This document shows positions 10,409 through 20,960 of a DNA stretch of 64,000 bases, in pieces. The position numbers were made by a program, and so were the translations under genes. Origin of the DNA: Amorphus sp040750475 (GTDB lineage: Bacteria; Pseudomonadota; Alphaproteobacteria; Rhizobiales; Amorphaceae); assembly GCF_040750475.1 (NCBI RefSeq), contig NZ_JABJVY010000001.1, positions 124,001-188,000 of the forward strand, in the 5' to 3' direction. Within the stretch, counting starts at the first letter, position 1; every line of letters starts with the position of its first letter. The notes under the pieces are model-generated. The model saw only the letters and a list, made by a program, of their open reading frames with translations. It was not told the origin of the DNA and did not search any database.

Positions 10409-11422
10409 TCAGGCGAGAATCGACCGGTCGACGGCCGCCGGGACAGCCTCGCGCATAAGGCGACGCATGGAATTCTCCACCTCGACGGACGGAATCAGCC
10501 CGAAATTGTGCAGCGTTACGACGTGATGCACGCCCATCTCGATCAGCTCAGCGAGCTTCTCGCCCACCGTCGCCACCCCGCCCATCAGCGACAGCTCGGA
10601 CGCCATGATGTCGTCGTAGGTCTGCTTGCGCGCATAGAGCCGGGTATCGACGTAGAGGTCGAACGGTTCGGCCGCGATCTTCCGCGCCGCCCCGTCGGTC
10701 TCGGCCACATGAGCGTGAAGCGTCACAAGGATGTCGTCGGGACCGCCATCAATGCCGGCGTCCGCCTGGCCGTTGCGATAGGCTTCGACCAGATTGCGAA
10801 TGTCGCTGAAGGTTCCGACGGAGGCATAGGGCACGGTGAAGATGCGCTGCCCCTTCTTACCGATATGGTAGGCCGCTTCCGCCGCCAGGATCGCCACATA
10901 GATCGGAGGCGTGGGACGCTGGAGGGGCAGCACGTTCAGCGCCACGTCCTGCACGCTGCGCCATTTGCCGTCGAAACGCACCCGCTCGCCGGACAGCATC
11001 CGCTCCACGATCGCGAGATTCTCGTCGAATCGCTCCCGTTTTTCGGAAGGGTGGACGCCATAGCCCTCGAATTCGTGCTTCAGATAGCCGGAGCCGACGC
11101 CCAGAACGAGCCGGCCGCCGGAGAGCACGTCCAGCATCGCGTAACCTTCCGCCACGGTCAGCGGATCATGGAACGTCAGGATCGAAATCGCCGTTCCAAG
11201 CCGAATCCGGCTGGTGCGCTGGGCCATCGAGGACAGCATGATCAGCGGATTGGGGACGACCCCATACTCATGAAAATGATGTTCGGCGACAAAGAAGGTG
11301 TCGTAGCCCTCATCCTCTGCGAACTTGGCTTGGGCGAGCACTTGCTCGTAAAGCTCGGGGATGCTCCGGCCTCGGCCAGGATAGTGATCCTGCACGGAAA
11401 AGATCGAGGATCGAAGCGTCAT
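10409..11422 (-). CDS. LLM-class flavin-dependent oxidoreductase (luciferase-like monooxygenase)
   Basis: This 337-residue TIM-barrel protein belongs to the bacterial luciferase/alkane-monooxygenase superfamily and is expected to use reduced FMN (or F420) and oxygen. The family hallmarks are visible: the N-terminal YDTFFVAEHHFHEYG, the GTAISILTFHDPLTVAE segment and SGGRLVLGVGSGY. GGGAGG lies six bases before the ATG at 11,422, so the longer open frame reaching 11,626 is not used. It is divergent from an IclR-type regulator, which probably controls it. The substrate is not known. Confidence 0.88.
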   Translation of the reverse strand: MTLRSSIFSVQDHYPGRGRSIPELYEQVLAQAKFAEDEGYDTFFVAEHHFHEYGVVPNPLIMLSSMAQRTSRIRLGTAISILTFHDPLTVAEGYAMLDVLSGGRLVLGVGSGYLKHEFEGYGVHPSEKRERFDENLAIVERMLSGERVRFDGKWRSVQDVALNVLPLQRPTPPIYVAILAAEAAYHIGKKGQRIFTVPYASVGTFSDIRNLVEAYRNGQADAGIDGGPDDILVTLHAHVAETDGAARKIAAEPFDLYVDTRLYARKQTYDDIMASELSLMGGVATVGEKLAELIEMGVHHVVTLHNFGLIPSVEVENSMRRLMREAVPAAVDRSILA

Positions 11423-11478
11423 GAGGAACCTCCCTTCGCGCGCCGTCCGGCGGGCTGCCAGCGGCAGGTTTTCTGTAT

Positions 11479-11495
11479 TTCGTAACCGAATTACG
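11479..11495. promoter_or_regulatory. Candidate IclR operator between the divergent genes
   Basis: Two overlapping inverted repeats lie in the 95-bp gap: TTCG-TAAC-CGAA (11,479-11,490) and CGTAA-CCGAA-TTACG (11,481-11,495). Position and symmetry suit a dimeric regulator acting on both promoters. Confidence 0.5.
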
Positions 11496-11517
11496 TCCTG
11501 AGTAAATTTGAGGCCCG

Positions 11518-12309
11518 ATGATGTCAATCTTGGAGAGCACGGACGTCGACCCCGAGACCGACGACGCAGCGGCGAGCGGATCGCCCGGCGTCCGCTCGGT
11601 CGAGGTCGGGCTGTCGCTGCTGCCATTGATGCTCGCAGCCGAGGCTCCGATGTCTCTGACGGCGCTTGCCCAGGCGAGCGGGATGGCGCCCCCCAAGGTG
11701 CATCGCTACATGGCGAGCCTAGTGCGCAGCGGCCTCGTAGCGCGCGATCCCGCCAGCGGCGGCTACGATCTAGGCCCGATGGCGGTCTCGATCGGCCTGT
11801 CGGCGCTTGGGCGTCTGGATCCCGAAAGCCTCGGCCGCGACGCGATCCGTACGCTTGCTCAAAGGCTCGACGAGACCGCGTTGCTTGCCGTCTTTGCCAA
11901 TCGCGGCGCCACGGTGGTGGCGGTGGAGGCCGCGACCCATTCGGTGTTCATGGCGGTGCGCGTTGGTTCGGTGCTCTCGGCGACGCGCTCGGCCACCGGC
12001 CGGGCCTTTCTGGCCTTTCACGACGATCCGGCGGTGCGCTTGGCGGCCGAAAAGGAAATCGGCCGCGACGATCTCGCATCGTTGATCGGCGACATCCGCG
12101 CAGCCGGTATCGCCTGGACCCGCGATGAGCTGCTGGAGGGTATTTCGGCCGTTGCCGCCCCCGTCTTCGATCACGATGGCCGGGTCATTCAGGTTCTCAC
12201 CGTGCTGGGCTCAAGCCCATCCTTCGACGTGTCGCCCTATGGTCCGGCCGCGCGAGCGGCCCGCGCCGAAGCCGAGGCGATCTCACGCAGCCTCGGCTTC
12301 TATCGCTGA
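11518..12309 (+). CDS. IclR-family transcriptional regulator
   Basis: This 263-residue regulator has the IclR plan: a winged helix-turn-helix at residues 20-85 (LTALAQASGMAPPKVHRYM as recognition region) and a C-terminal effector-binding GAF-like domain (VFMAVRVGSVLSATRSATGRA). The likely ligand is a small organic acid or aromatic, which cannot be deduced. Divergence from the LLM oxidoreductase gene, with a palindrome between them, suggests it controls that gene and itself. Two ATGs (11,518 and 11,521) both follow a GAGG. Confidence 0.92.
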   Translation: MMSILESTDVDPETDDAAASGSPGVRSVEVGLSLLPLMLAAEAPMSLTALAQASGMAPPKVHRYMASLVRSGLVARDPASGGYDLGPMAVSIGLSALGRLDPESLGRDAIRTLAQRLDETALLAVFANRGATVVAVEAATHSVFMAVRVGSVLSATRSATGRAFLAFHDDPAVRLAAEKEIGRDDLASLIGDIRAAGIAWTRDELLEGISAVAAPVFDHDGRVIQVLTVLGSSPSFDVSPYGPAARAARAEAEAISRSLGFYR

Positions 12310-12325
12310 CGGACAGGCCGGTTGG

Positions 12326-12415
12326 AGCCGTTTCCGCTCGGAGAGAGACATCTGAGCCACAAGAAATGGCTCCAGCTTCAATCGCTTGAGCCATTTCAAG
12401 GCGAACTGGAACGGG
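12326..12415 (+). repeat. Second repeat family, copy A
   Basis: This stretch (CGTTTCCGCTCGGAG, ACAAGAAATGGCTCCAGC, CTTCAATCGCTTGAGC, GAACTGGAACGGG) aligns end to end with copies at 48,752-48,851 and 55,656-55,752. Here it lies in the convergent gap between the IclR gene and glmM. Confidence 0.65.
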
Positions 12416-12422
12416 TGGAGGG

Positions 12423-13763
12423 TCAGGCCGCCTGAACGACTGCAGTTGCGATATCGTCAACCACAGACTGCACCAGAATGGCGTCGTCGCCCTCGCCCAT
12501 CACGCGGATCAACGGCTCGGTGCCCGACGGGCGCACAACCAGGCGGCCGGCGTTGCCAAGCCGTCCGCGTCCGTCGTCGATCGCCTTGATCACGATCTCG
12601 TTCTCCAACGGCTTGCCGCCACTGTAGCGCACATTCTTGAGGATCTGCGGAACCGGCTCGAACCGATGGCAGACCTCCGAAACAGGCTTGCCCGTGGCGA
12701 CCACCACGGAGAGAACTTCCAGCGCGGCCAACAAGCCGTCGCCGGTGGTCGAATAGTCGGCAAGCACGATGTGGCCGGACTGCTCGCCGCCGAGATTGTA
12801 ACCGTTCGCCCGCATATGCTCGACCACGTAGCGGTCGCCGACCTTGGTGCGCGCCAGCGCAAGGCCGAGACTGTCGAGATAGCGTTCCAGCCCCAGGTTG
12901 GACATCACGGTCGCCACGATGCCGGGGGACGAAAGCCGGCCGGCCGTGCGCCAGGATTCGCCGATCACCGCCAGAAGCTGGTCGCCATCCACCGGACGAC
13001 CGGTCTCGTCGATCACGATCAGACGGTCGGCATCGCCGTCGAGCGCGATCCCGATATCGGCCCGGACCTCAGCCACCTTGCTGCGCACTTGGGCGAGCGA
13101 CGTGGAGCCGCACTCGGCGTTGATGTTGGTGCCGTTCGGCTGGTTGCCGATCGCCACCACCTCGGCGCCGAGCTCCCACAACGCCTCCGGCGCCACCCGG
13201 TAGGCCGCCCCGTTGGCGCAGTCCACCACCACCCGCAGGCCATCGAGGCTGAGCGAGCGCGGAAACGTGCCCTTGATGTACTCGATATAGCGATCGCGCA
13301 CGCCCTCCAGGCGCTGCGCGCGGCCGATCGAGGCGCCGGTCGCAAGCCGCCGGGAAAGATCCTCCTGCATCAACCGCTCGATTTCCAGCTCCACGGCGTC
13401 GGACAGCTTGTAGCCATCGGAGCCGAAAATCTTGATGCCATTGTCCTCGAACGGGTTGTGCGAAGCGGAGATCATGACGCCCAGATCGGCCCTGAGCGAG
13501 CGCGTCAGCATCGCGACCGCCGGCGTCGGCATTGGCCCGAGCAGGAACACCTCGGTTCCCACCGCCGTGAAGCCGGCCACCAGCGCGTTCTCGATCATGT
13601 AGCCGGAGAGCCGGGTATCCTTGCCGATCACGACCCGGTGCTGGTCGTCACCGTTGAGGAGCGCGAGCCCGGTGGCCATGCCGACCTTGAGCGCAATGTC
13701 CGGCGTCATCGGCCAGCGATTGGCCTGTCCGCGAATTCCGTCGGTGCCGAAAAAGCTGCGCAT
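12423..13763 (-). CDS. glmM: Phosphoglucosamine mutase
   Basis: GlmM converts glucosamine-6-phosphate to glucosamine-1-phosphate for UDP-GlcNAc, peptidoglycan and lipid A. At 446 residues it has family length. The phosphoserine loop ISASHNP places the active serine at 101. The metal loop DGDADR and the phosphate-binding RPSGTEPLIRV are both present. The start MRSFFGTDGIRG is chosen over an in-frame ATG at 13,781, because GGAGG lies between the two. It follows ftsH on the same strand after a terminator and repeats, so it may have its own promoter. Confidence 0.96.
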   Translation of the reverse strand: MRSFFGTDGIRGQANRWPMTPDIALKVGMATGLALLNGDDQHRVVIGKDTRLSGYMIENALVAGFTAVGTEVFLLGPMPTPAVAMLTRSLRADLGVMISASHNPFEDNGIKIFGSDGYKLSDAVELEIERLMQEDLSRRLATGASIGRAQRLEGVRDRYIEYIKGTFPRSLSLDGLRVVVDCANGAAYRVAPEALWELGAEVVAIGNQPNGTNINAECGSTSLAQVRSKVAEVRADIGIALDGDADRLIVIDETGRPVDGDQLLAVIGESWRTAGRLSSPGIVATVMSNLGLERYLDSLGLALARTKVGDRYVVEHMRANGYNLGGEQSGHIVLADYSTTGDGLLAALEVLSVVVATGKPVSEVCHRFEPVPQILKNVRYSGGKPLENEIVIKAIDDGRGRLGNAGRLVVRPSGTEPLIRVMGEGDDAILVQSVVDDIATAVVQAA

Positions 13764-13921
13764 CGCTCGATATTCCTCCATCCACCGCCGGTTATCCGAA
13801 CGCGCTCCGCCCCAGGTGGGAAAAGGGATAGACCGAGAATGGGGCGGATGTCGTCATCCGCCTGCTCAAAAATGATGGGAGAATGTTACAGAAGGTTGCG
13901 CACGACGCGCTCCGCACGAAA

Positions 13922-13944
13922 AAGGCCGGGCTTGCCACCCGGCC
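13922..13944 (-). terminator. Intrinsic terminator downstream of ftsH
   Basis: AGGCCGGG / CCCGGCCT form an eight-base stem. On the minus strand it is followed by TTTTTCGTG. Confidence 0.7.
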
Positions 13945-13963
13945 TCTCGCACTCATTTCAACG

Positions 13964-14005
13964 CAAATCCCGGACGGAAAACCGGTTCCCACTTTTCCTG
14001 GGATT
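13964..14005 (+). repeat. Constant-core palindrome, stem AAATCCC/GGGATTT
   Basis: An outer stem of AAATCCC and GGGATTT encloses the core GGACGGAAAACCGGTTCCCA plus CTTTTCCT. Confidence 0.85.
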
Positions 14006-14048
14006 TCGCGAAGCCAGCGCGCGACCGCGCGCCGGCCTCTCTTACCCC

Positions 14049-14092
14049 GCGTTTCCGAACGGCGAACCGGTGTCCACTTCGCCTGGAAACGC
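14049..14092 (+). repeat. Constant-core palindrome, stem GCGTTTCC/GGAAACGC
   Basis: The outer stem differs from its neighbours (GCGTTTCC / GGAAACGC). The core is slightly diverged (GGCGAACCGGTGTCCACTTC). Confidence 0.8.
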
Positions 14093-14133
14093 TCGTGGCC
14101 GCGCCCGCGCAGCCGCGAGCTCTATTTTTAACC

Positions 14134-14179
14134 GCAAATCCCGGACGGAAAACCGGTTCCCACTTTTCCTGGGATTTGC
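14134..14179 (+). repeat. Constant-core palindrome abutting the ftsH stop
   Basis: Nine-base stem GCAAATCCC / GGGATTTGC around the intact core. Its last base is directly next to the ftsH stop codon (14,180-14,182, minus). Confidence 0.85.
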
Positions 14180-16114
<1,935 letters not shown>

Positions 16115-16297
16115 GGCCCTTTCGCAGCCCGCGTTAACTTGAATTCTGTTCCGGTCGCCGTCGTGCAGAGGCGCGGACGCCGGCAGGCCGATCGTTAGCC
16201 GAAAACATAGGGTCCCGGTGGGCCGGTGCCAAGTCGCGGCGCACGCGCCAATCGGCTACGGTTAAACGAAAACCGCCCCCACCTGACCTATCACGCC

Positions 16298-17611
16298 TCA
16301 ATCATGTGTCGAGTCCGGCTCCCCAGGCGGCGCGACGACGAAACCGGCCTCAATCGATTGCGCCCACTCTCGGTTCGCAAAATGGCCAAAGGCGGGCACG
16401 GCAACCAGCGCCTCGCCGACGAAAAACGCGGGAACCCCCGCCAGCGCGGCGGCAGGCGCCCCGCCCCGATCTTGTGGTGTGACCAGCTTGCGCCAAGCTG
16501 GGCCGAGCGGACGCACAGCCGCCATTTGCGGTGCGGTCTCGGCCAGCACAAGACGAAACCGACCATCCCAGACGATGCGCTCGCCGGGAGCGATCGGCGT
16601 GTCCGGCAGGCCGCCCCGACCGGCTTCTCGAAAAATATGGATATGCTCGCCGGCGCGCACCAGCCGCGCACCGCTCAGCGTCAGGCGGACCTGGTCCGCT
16701 TCCAGGAGGCGCACCGCCACCCGCTCTAACCGCTCAAGCCGCGGGCCATAAGCCGCGCCGCCGACAAAGCCGAGCGCCGCGACGAGAAGGCGCAGGCGAA
16801 TTTCCTCCGGCGCCATGCGAAACGGCGCCATCTGGAGCCGTGCAAAGCCGCCTGGATCGACCGCGAGCGCCTCGGCGGCGAGCCGATCCATCCCGTGTTC
16901 GATCGCGCGATCGGCGCGTGCCAGACGCTCGGCGGTCTTGGCCAGCCGGGTCGCATCCATGCCCTCGTTCGCAAGTGCCGGCATCAGATCGCGGATCCGC
17001 ACCCGGGCGAAGCGGCGGTTGGCGTTGGACGGATCCTCGCGAAACGGCGTGCCGCTGACCGCAAGGGTCGCGCGGAGTTGATCCCGGCCGACGCCCAGCA
17101 GCGGGCGCACGAGATCGATCGCACCGAGCCGACGCACCGGCGCCATAGCCGACAGCCCTTTCAGCCCCGAGCCGCGCGCAAGCCGCAACAAAAATGTCTC
17201 GGCTTGGTCGTCGCGGGTGTGGGCGGTGACGACGGCGCCCGCGCCCTTTTCCAGGGCGATCTCTTCCAGAAGACGGTAGCGGGCGGCTCGCGCAGCCGCC
17301 TGCAGGTCTGAGGTGGGCTTCTCGCCGCTCCAGCACCGCGCCACCACCTCAAACCCCAGCTCCCTGCCGGCCTCTACGACGAAGGCCGCGTCTTCGGCAG
17401 AGCCCGCGCGCAGGTCGTGATCGATGGTGGCGACCATGGCAGCCGGCGCGCTCGGACAAGCGGCGCGATGCTCACCAAACAACGTCATGAGCGCTATGGA
17501 ATCGGCGCCGCCGGAGACGGCGAGCACTATCCGATCGTAGCGGGAAAGCGCGGCGAACAGGCGATCGCGCGCGTCGGGACCGACCGGCAGCGCGTCAGGC
17601 GCAGCCGGCAC
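16298..17611 (-). CDS. tilS: tRNA(Ile)-lysidine synthase
   Basis: TilS modifies C34 of tRNA-Ile(CAU) with lysine so that the tRNA reads AUA rather than AUG. At 437 residues it contains the PP-loop ATP site SGGADS (33-38) and the following HDLRAGSAEDA and TAHTRDDQAETFLLRLARGSG segments typical of the N-type ATP pyrophosphatase domain, then the substrate-binding C-terminal part. Its first codons overlap the end of cpoB by 17 bp, indicating co-transcription with the tol-pal genes. Confidence 0.95.
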   Translation of the reverse strand: MPAAPDALPVGPDARDRLFAALSRYDRIVLAVSGGADSIALMTLFGEHRAACPSAPAAMVATIDHDLRAGSAEDAAFVVEAGRELGFEVVARCWSGEKPTSDLQAAARAARYRLLEEIALEKGAGAVVTAHTRDDQAETFLLRLARGSGLKGLSAMAPVRRLGAIDLVRPLLGVGRDQLRATLAVSGTPFREDPSNANRRFARVRIRDLMPALANEGMDATRLAKTAERLARADRAIEHGMDRLAAEALAVDPGGFARLQMAPFRMAPEEIRLRLLVAALGFVGGAAYGPRLERLERVAVRLLEADQVRLTLSGARLVRAGEHIHIFREAGRGGLPDTPIAPGERIVWDGRFRLVLAETAPQMAAVRPLGPAWRKLVTPQDRGGAPAAALAGVPAFFVGEALVAVPAFGHFANREWAQSIEAGFVVAPPGEPDSTHD

Positions 17612-18461
17612 GCTGGCGCTCCCGGCGCGCCCGATCCAACAGCGAGGGGTCGGCGGAGGGGAAGCTCGTCAAAAGCTCTGAAAAGGACGAGCAAGCCGCA
17701 TCGGTCTCGCCCATGCCGGAAAGCGCGACCCCGAGTTTCAGCAGGCTGTCAGCCGCCTTGTCGCTGTCGGGATGGTCGGTGTAGGCCTTCAGGAACGCCT
17801 CGGCCGCCGCCCGGTGCTGGCCGGACTGCAACAGCGACTCCCCGATCCAGAATTCCGCGTCGCCAGCGCGCGGATCGTCCGGATAGGCGGCAAGGAAGTT
17901 GCGAAAGCCCTGCTGCGCACCGGAATAGTCCCCCGACATCACCTTCTGATAGGCCGCCTCATAGGCTTCGGTCGCATCCGAGCTCGGCCGCGTGTTGGTA
18001 ACGGAGGCCGACGGCGAGGTCTGCTCGATGGCGCTGCCGATCACATCGCCACGGGCGAGCGCTGAGAGATCGAGTGGGCCACCGATCGAGCCGGTGGTTT
18101 GCGGGTCGTTCGTCGCGGCGTCGCGCTGAGGCTCGGGCGTCGCGCTCGGCTGCTCGAAATTCTGGCGACGCGGGCGCGAGCCTTCCAACTCCTGCAGGCG
18201 ATATTCGGTATCTTCCTGCATGCGCTGCATCTGATCCTGCATCTGCCGAATCTGATGGGAAAGCTGCTCGATCTGGCCGTTCATACGCCGGATCTGCTCT
18301 TCGAGCTGGCTGATTTTGAGCTGAAGCTCGCCTTGCTGGCGCGAGCCCAGGCCGAACTGGACCGGCACGAGGGGCCGATCGGGCGCCGCGTCAGCGGTCG
18401 CCGGCAGCGCGACGGCGATCGCAAAGCTGGCGGCTGCAAGACGTGTCGCGTTGATCCTCAT
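17595..18461 (-). CDS. cpoB: Tol-Pal system protein CpoB (YbgF)
   Basis: This periplasmic coordinator links peptidoglycan synthesis with outer-membrane constriction during division. It is 288 residues long. The signal peptide (1-26, ending ADA-A) is followed by a coiled coil with many Gln and Glu residues (ISQLEEQIRRMNGQIEQLS), which drives trimerisation, then a low-complexity linker. From about residue 165 there are three TPR repeats (AYQKVMSGDYSGAQQGF; AEFWIGESLLQSGQH; LLKLGVALSGMGE). It is the last tol gene, overlapping tilS. Confidence 0.94.
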   Translation of the reverse strand: MRINATRLAAASFAIAVALPATADAAPDRPLVPVQFGLGSRQQGELQLKISQLEEQIRRMNGQIEQLSHQIRQMQDQMQRMQEDTEYRLQELEGSRPRRQNFEQPSATPEPQRDAATNDPQTTGSIGGPLDLSALARGDVIGSAIEQTSPSASVTNTRPSSDATEAYEAAYQKVMSGDYSGAQQGFRNFLAAYPDDPRAGDAEFWIGESLLQSGQHRAAAEAFLKAYTDHPDSDKAADSLLKLGVALSGMGETDAACSSFSELLTSFPSADPSLLDRARRERQRAGCA

Positions 18462-18610
18462 GAATTCGATCCCTCGATGACAGTCGACCGATACCGCCTC
18501 GACATCTCGCCATCACGACGGCGGAACTCGGCCGGACCATACGCCAACTTCGGCGCCTTCACGATGGTTTTGGTCGAAATCGCCGCGCCCATCTCGGTCC
18601 GACAGCCAAA

Positions 18611-18632
18611 ACGGGCCGGATGACCGGCCCGT
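18611..18632 (-). terminator. Terminator hairpin after pal
   Basis: The stem ACGGGCCGG / CCGGCCCGT with loop ATGA is followed, on the minus strand, by TTTTGGCTG. It lies between pal and cpoB, so cpoB may depend on read-through or its own promoter. Confidence 0.65.
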
Positions 18633-18679
18633 CCCAAGTGGATTGCGCGCAACGCGCCTTTCCCGATGGCCGCGGGCAA

Positions 18680-19162
18680 TCAGCTTCCCGCGTTGTTCAG
18701 AACCGTGACCGCACGCCGGTTCTGCGACCAGCAGGATTCATTGTCGCAGACCGCCACCGGCCGTTCCTTGCCGTAGGAGATCGTCCGAATCCGGTTCGGC
18801 GAGATCCCCTGGCTGACGAGATAGGCGCGCGCCGCACTCGCCCGGCGGGCCCCCAGGGCGAGGTTGTATTCCCGGGTGCCGCGCTCGTCGGCGTGACCTT
18901 CGATCGTCACGGTGTAGCGGTTGTAGCGCTGCAGCCACTGAGCCTGCTTGGCAAGCGTGGCCTGGGCGGTGGACGAAATATCGGAACTGTCGACGGCGAA
19001 ATAGACTCGATCGCCGACATTGACCACGAAGTCCTGCGCCGAGCCGGGCGTCACCTGCCCGTCGAGCTGCTCTTGTTTCTGAGCGCATGCGGCAACGAAC
19101 GCGGCGACGAGAATGACGAGCGCCGCACGGCTGAGCCGCGCCAGACCGAAATTGGTGACCAT
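18680..19162 (-). CDS. pal: Peptidoglycan-associated lipoprotein Pal
   Basis: Pal anchors the outer membrane to peptidoglycan and is moved to the division site by TolQRAB. The 160-residue protein has a lipoprotein signal ending VAAC, with the lipidated cysteine at 26. It has an OmpA-like peptidoglycan-binding domain with the diaminopimelate-contacting segment TIEGHADERGTREYNLALG. I chose the ATG at 19,162, nine bases after AGGAG, over an in-frame TTG at 19,168. Confidence 0.96.
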   Translation of the reverse strand: MVTNFGLARLSRAALVILVAAFVAACAQKQEQLDGQVTPGSAQDFVVNVGDRVYFAVDSSDISSTAQATLAKQAQWLQRYNRYTVTIEGHADERGTREYNLALGARRASAARAYLVSQGISPNRIRTISYGKERPVAVCDNESCWSQNRRAVTVLNNAGS

Positions 19163-19551
19163 CTCCAAGTGCTCCTTTTGCCCCCAGAACCCATGGGGCG
19201 ATGCAGCGCGGGACGCTAGGCCGGGGTGGTAAAGAGTCGGTTCCGAAAGAGGGTTAACATCGACGATTCGATCGAATCCGGTAACCAGATCCGAACCTGT
19301 TCGATGCGTGCCCTACCGCTGTAGGGGCATAGCAGCATGGCCACGGTGTGGCAAAAAGCCGGCCGCGGCCATTTCCGATCGGCTTTTCTTGGGCGGCATT
19401 GCCAACCGGAAAGCGAAGCCAACGCGCGACCGCGCGCCGGCCGGAGGCCGCGCCCGCGCAGCGGTGAGCGAAGCGAACTCGCGTGAGCGCAAAGTCTATT
19501 CCAACGCGTTTCCGCGCGGAAAACCGGTGCCCACTTTTCCTGGAAACGCTC
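19163..19551. other. Gap between pal and tolB
   Basis: No gene is supported in about 390 bp. The right edge holds a constant-core palindrome next to the tolB stop. The rest has no strong motif beyond a possible pal promoter near its left end. Confidence 0.5.
19506..19549 (+). repeat. Constant-core palindrome next to the tolB stop
   Basis: The stem GCGTTTCC / GGAAACGC encloses GGAAAACCGGTGCCCACTTT. It ends two bases before the tolB stop codon (19,552, minus). Confidence 0.85.
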
Positions 19552-20913
19552 CTAATCCAACAGCGGCGACCAGGCCGGATCGGAGGCAAACGTCTCCGTC
19601 TTCACCCGCTGCTCGTTGTGGCCGGTGATGTCCACGCTCCATAGCGATGGGCCGCCCTGCGCCCCTCCGGACTCCCGGAAGAACATCACCACCCGACCGT
19701 TTGGCGCCCAGGTGGGGCCTTCGTTGTGGAAGCCTTCCGTCAGGATGCGCTCGCCCGATCCGTCGGGTTTCATGACGCCGATGGCGAACCGGCCGCCTGC
19801 CTGTTTGGTAAACGCGATCAGATCGCCGCGCGGCGACCAGACCGGCGTGGAATAGCTGCCGTTGCCGAACGAGATCCGGTGCGGGTTCGAGCCGTCGGCG
19901 TTCATGATGTAGAGCTGCTGGGATCCGCCGCGATCGGATTCGAACACAACCTGGCTGCCGTCGGGCGAATAGGATGGCGAGGTGTCGATCGAGGGCGAGT
20001 TGGTGAGCCGCGTGGTCCGGCGCGAACCGAGATCCATGGCGTAGATGTTGGCGTTGCCGTCCTGCTGCAGGCTCATGATCACGTCGCGGCCATCGGGCGA
20101 AAAGCGCGGCGCGAACGTCATGCCGGGGAAGTTGCCGAGCACTTCGCGCTCGCCGGTCTCGATGTTCAGGAGATAGACACGAGGCGTCTGGTCGCCGAAG
20201 GACATGTAGGTGATGTCCTGGCTGGACGGCGAGAAGCGCGGCGTCAGCACCAGATCGTCGCCCCTGGTCAGATAGCGCACGTTGGCGCCGTCCTGATCCA
20301 TGATGGCGAGACGCTTGGTGCGATCGTTCTTCGGTCCGGTCTCCGAGACGAACACCACGCGAGTGTCGAAATAGCCCTTCTCGCCGGTCAGCCGCTCGTA
20401 GATCGAATCCGCGATGATGTGCGCCAGCCGACGCCAATTGTCAGGCTGGGTGTAGAATTGCTGCCCGATCATCTGCTCGCCGGCATAGACGTCCCACAGG
20501 CGAAACTCCGCCTTCAGGCGGCCATCGCCTTCGCGCGACAAAGTGCCGGCGACCAGGGCCTGGGCGTCGATGGCGCGCCAGTTGGCGAAATTCGGCACCG
20601 AGGCGGCATTGATCGACTGGTCGACATAGGCTTGCCGATCGATCGGCCGGAACAGCCCGGAGCGCTGGAGATCATTGGTGATCACCTCGGTCATCTGCCG
20701 GGCGAGATCGGACTCGCCGCCGGCAGCACCGAAGGTCGGCAGCGCGATCGGAAGGGGCTCGATTTGCCCCTGGGTGATATCGATCTGCACCAACGCCTGG
20801 GCCGGCGCGACGGCCCCGAGAAAGGCGACGGCGAGCGCCGCCAAGCGCTGCCGCCATCCCTTCAGAATGGAGGGGGCGGCGGTCGGAGCCGGAAGCACGG
20901 TGTCGAAGGCCAT
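19552..20913 (-). CDS. tolB: Tol-Pal system beta-propeller protein TolB
   Basis: TolB is the periplasmic hub that binds TolA and Pal. From the chosen start it is 453 residues. A signal peptide (about 1-44) has a long N-region and ends AQALVQ. It is followed by the N-terminal domain and a six-bladed WD-like propeller with repeated SPDG/SPRG turns (RFSPDGRDVI; SYSPDGSQVV; VWSPRGDLIA). The start could instead be 20,925, four codons earlier; neither ATG has ideal ribosome-site spacing. tolA ends 47 bp upstream. Confidence 0.95.
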   Translation of the reverse strand: MAFDTVLPAPTAAPSILKGWRQRLAALAVAFLGAVAPAQALVQIDITQGQIEPLPIALPTFGAAGGESDLARQMTEVITNDLQRSGLFRPIDRQAYVDQSINAASVPNFANWRAIDAQALVAGTLSREGDGRLKAEFRLWDVYAGEQMIGQQFYTQPDNWRRLAHIIADSIYERLTGEKGYFDTRVVFVSETGPKNDRTKRLAIMDQDGANVRYLTRGDDLVLTPRFSPSSQDITYMSFGDQTPRVYLLNIETGEREVLGNFPGMTFAPRFSPDGRDVIMSLQQDGNANIYAMDLGSRRTTRLTNSPSIDTSPSYSPDGSQVVFESDRGGSQQLYIMNADGSNPHRISFGNGSYSTPVWSPRGDLIAFTKQAGGRFAIGVMKPDGSGERILTEGFHNEGPTWAPNGRVVMFFRESGGAQGGPSLWSVDITGHNEQRVKTETFASDPAWSPLLD

Positions 20914-20960
20914 GGGCTGTCTCATCCTCTCATCGTCTCGTTCAGGCAGGGCAACGGGAC

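Larger units (their letters stand above)
13764..14179. other. Gap between glmM and ftsH: terminator plus three palindromic repeats
   Basis: No gene is present. From left to right the gap holds a GC-rich stretch expected to carry the glmM promoter, the ftsH terminator hairpin at 13,922-13,944, and three constant-core palindromes at 13,964-14,005, 14,049-14,092 and 14,134-14,179. The last abuts the ftsH stop codon. Confidence 0.7.
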
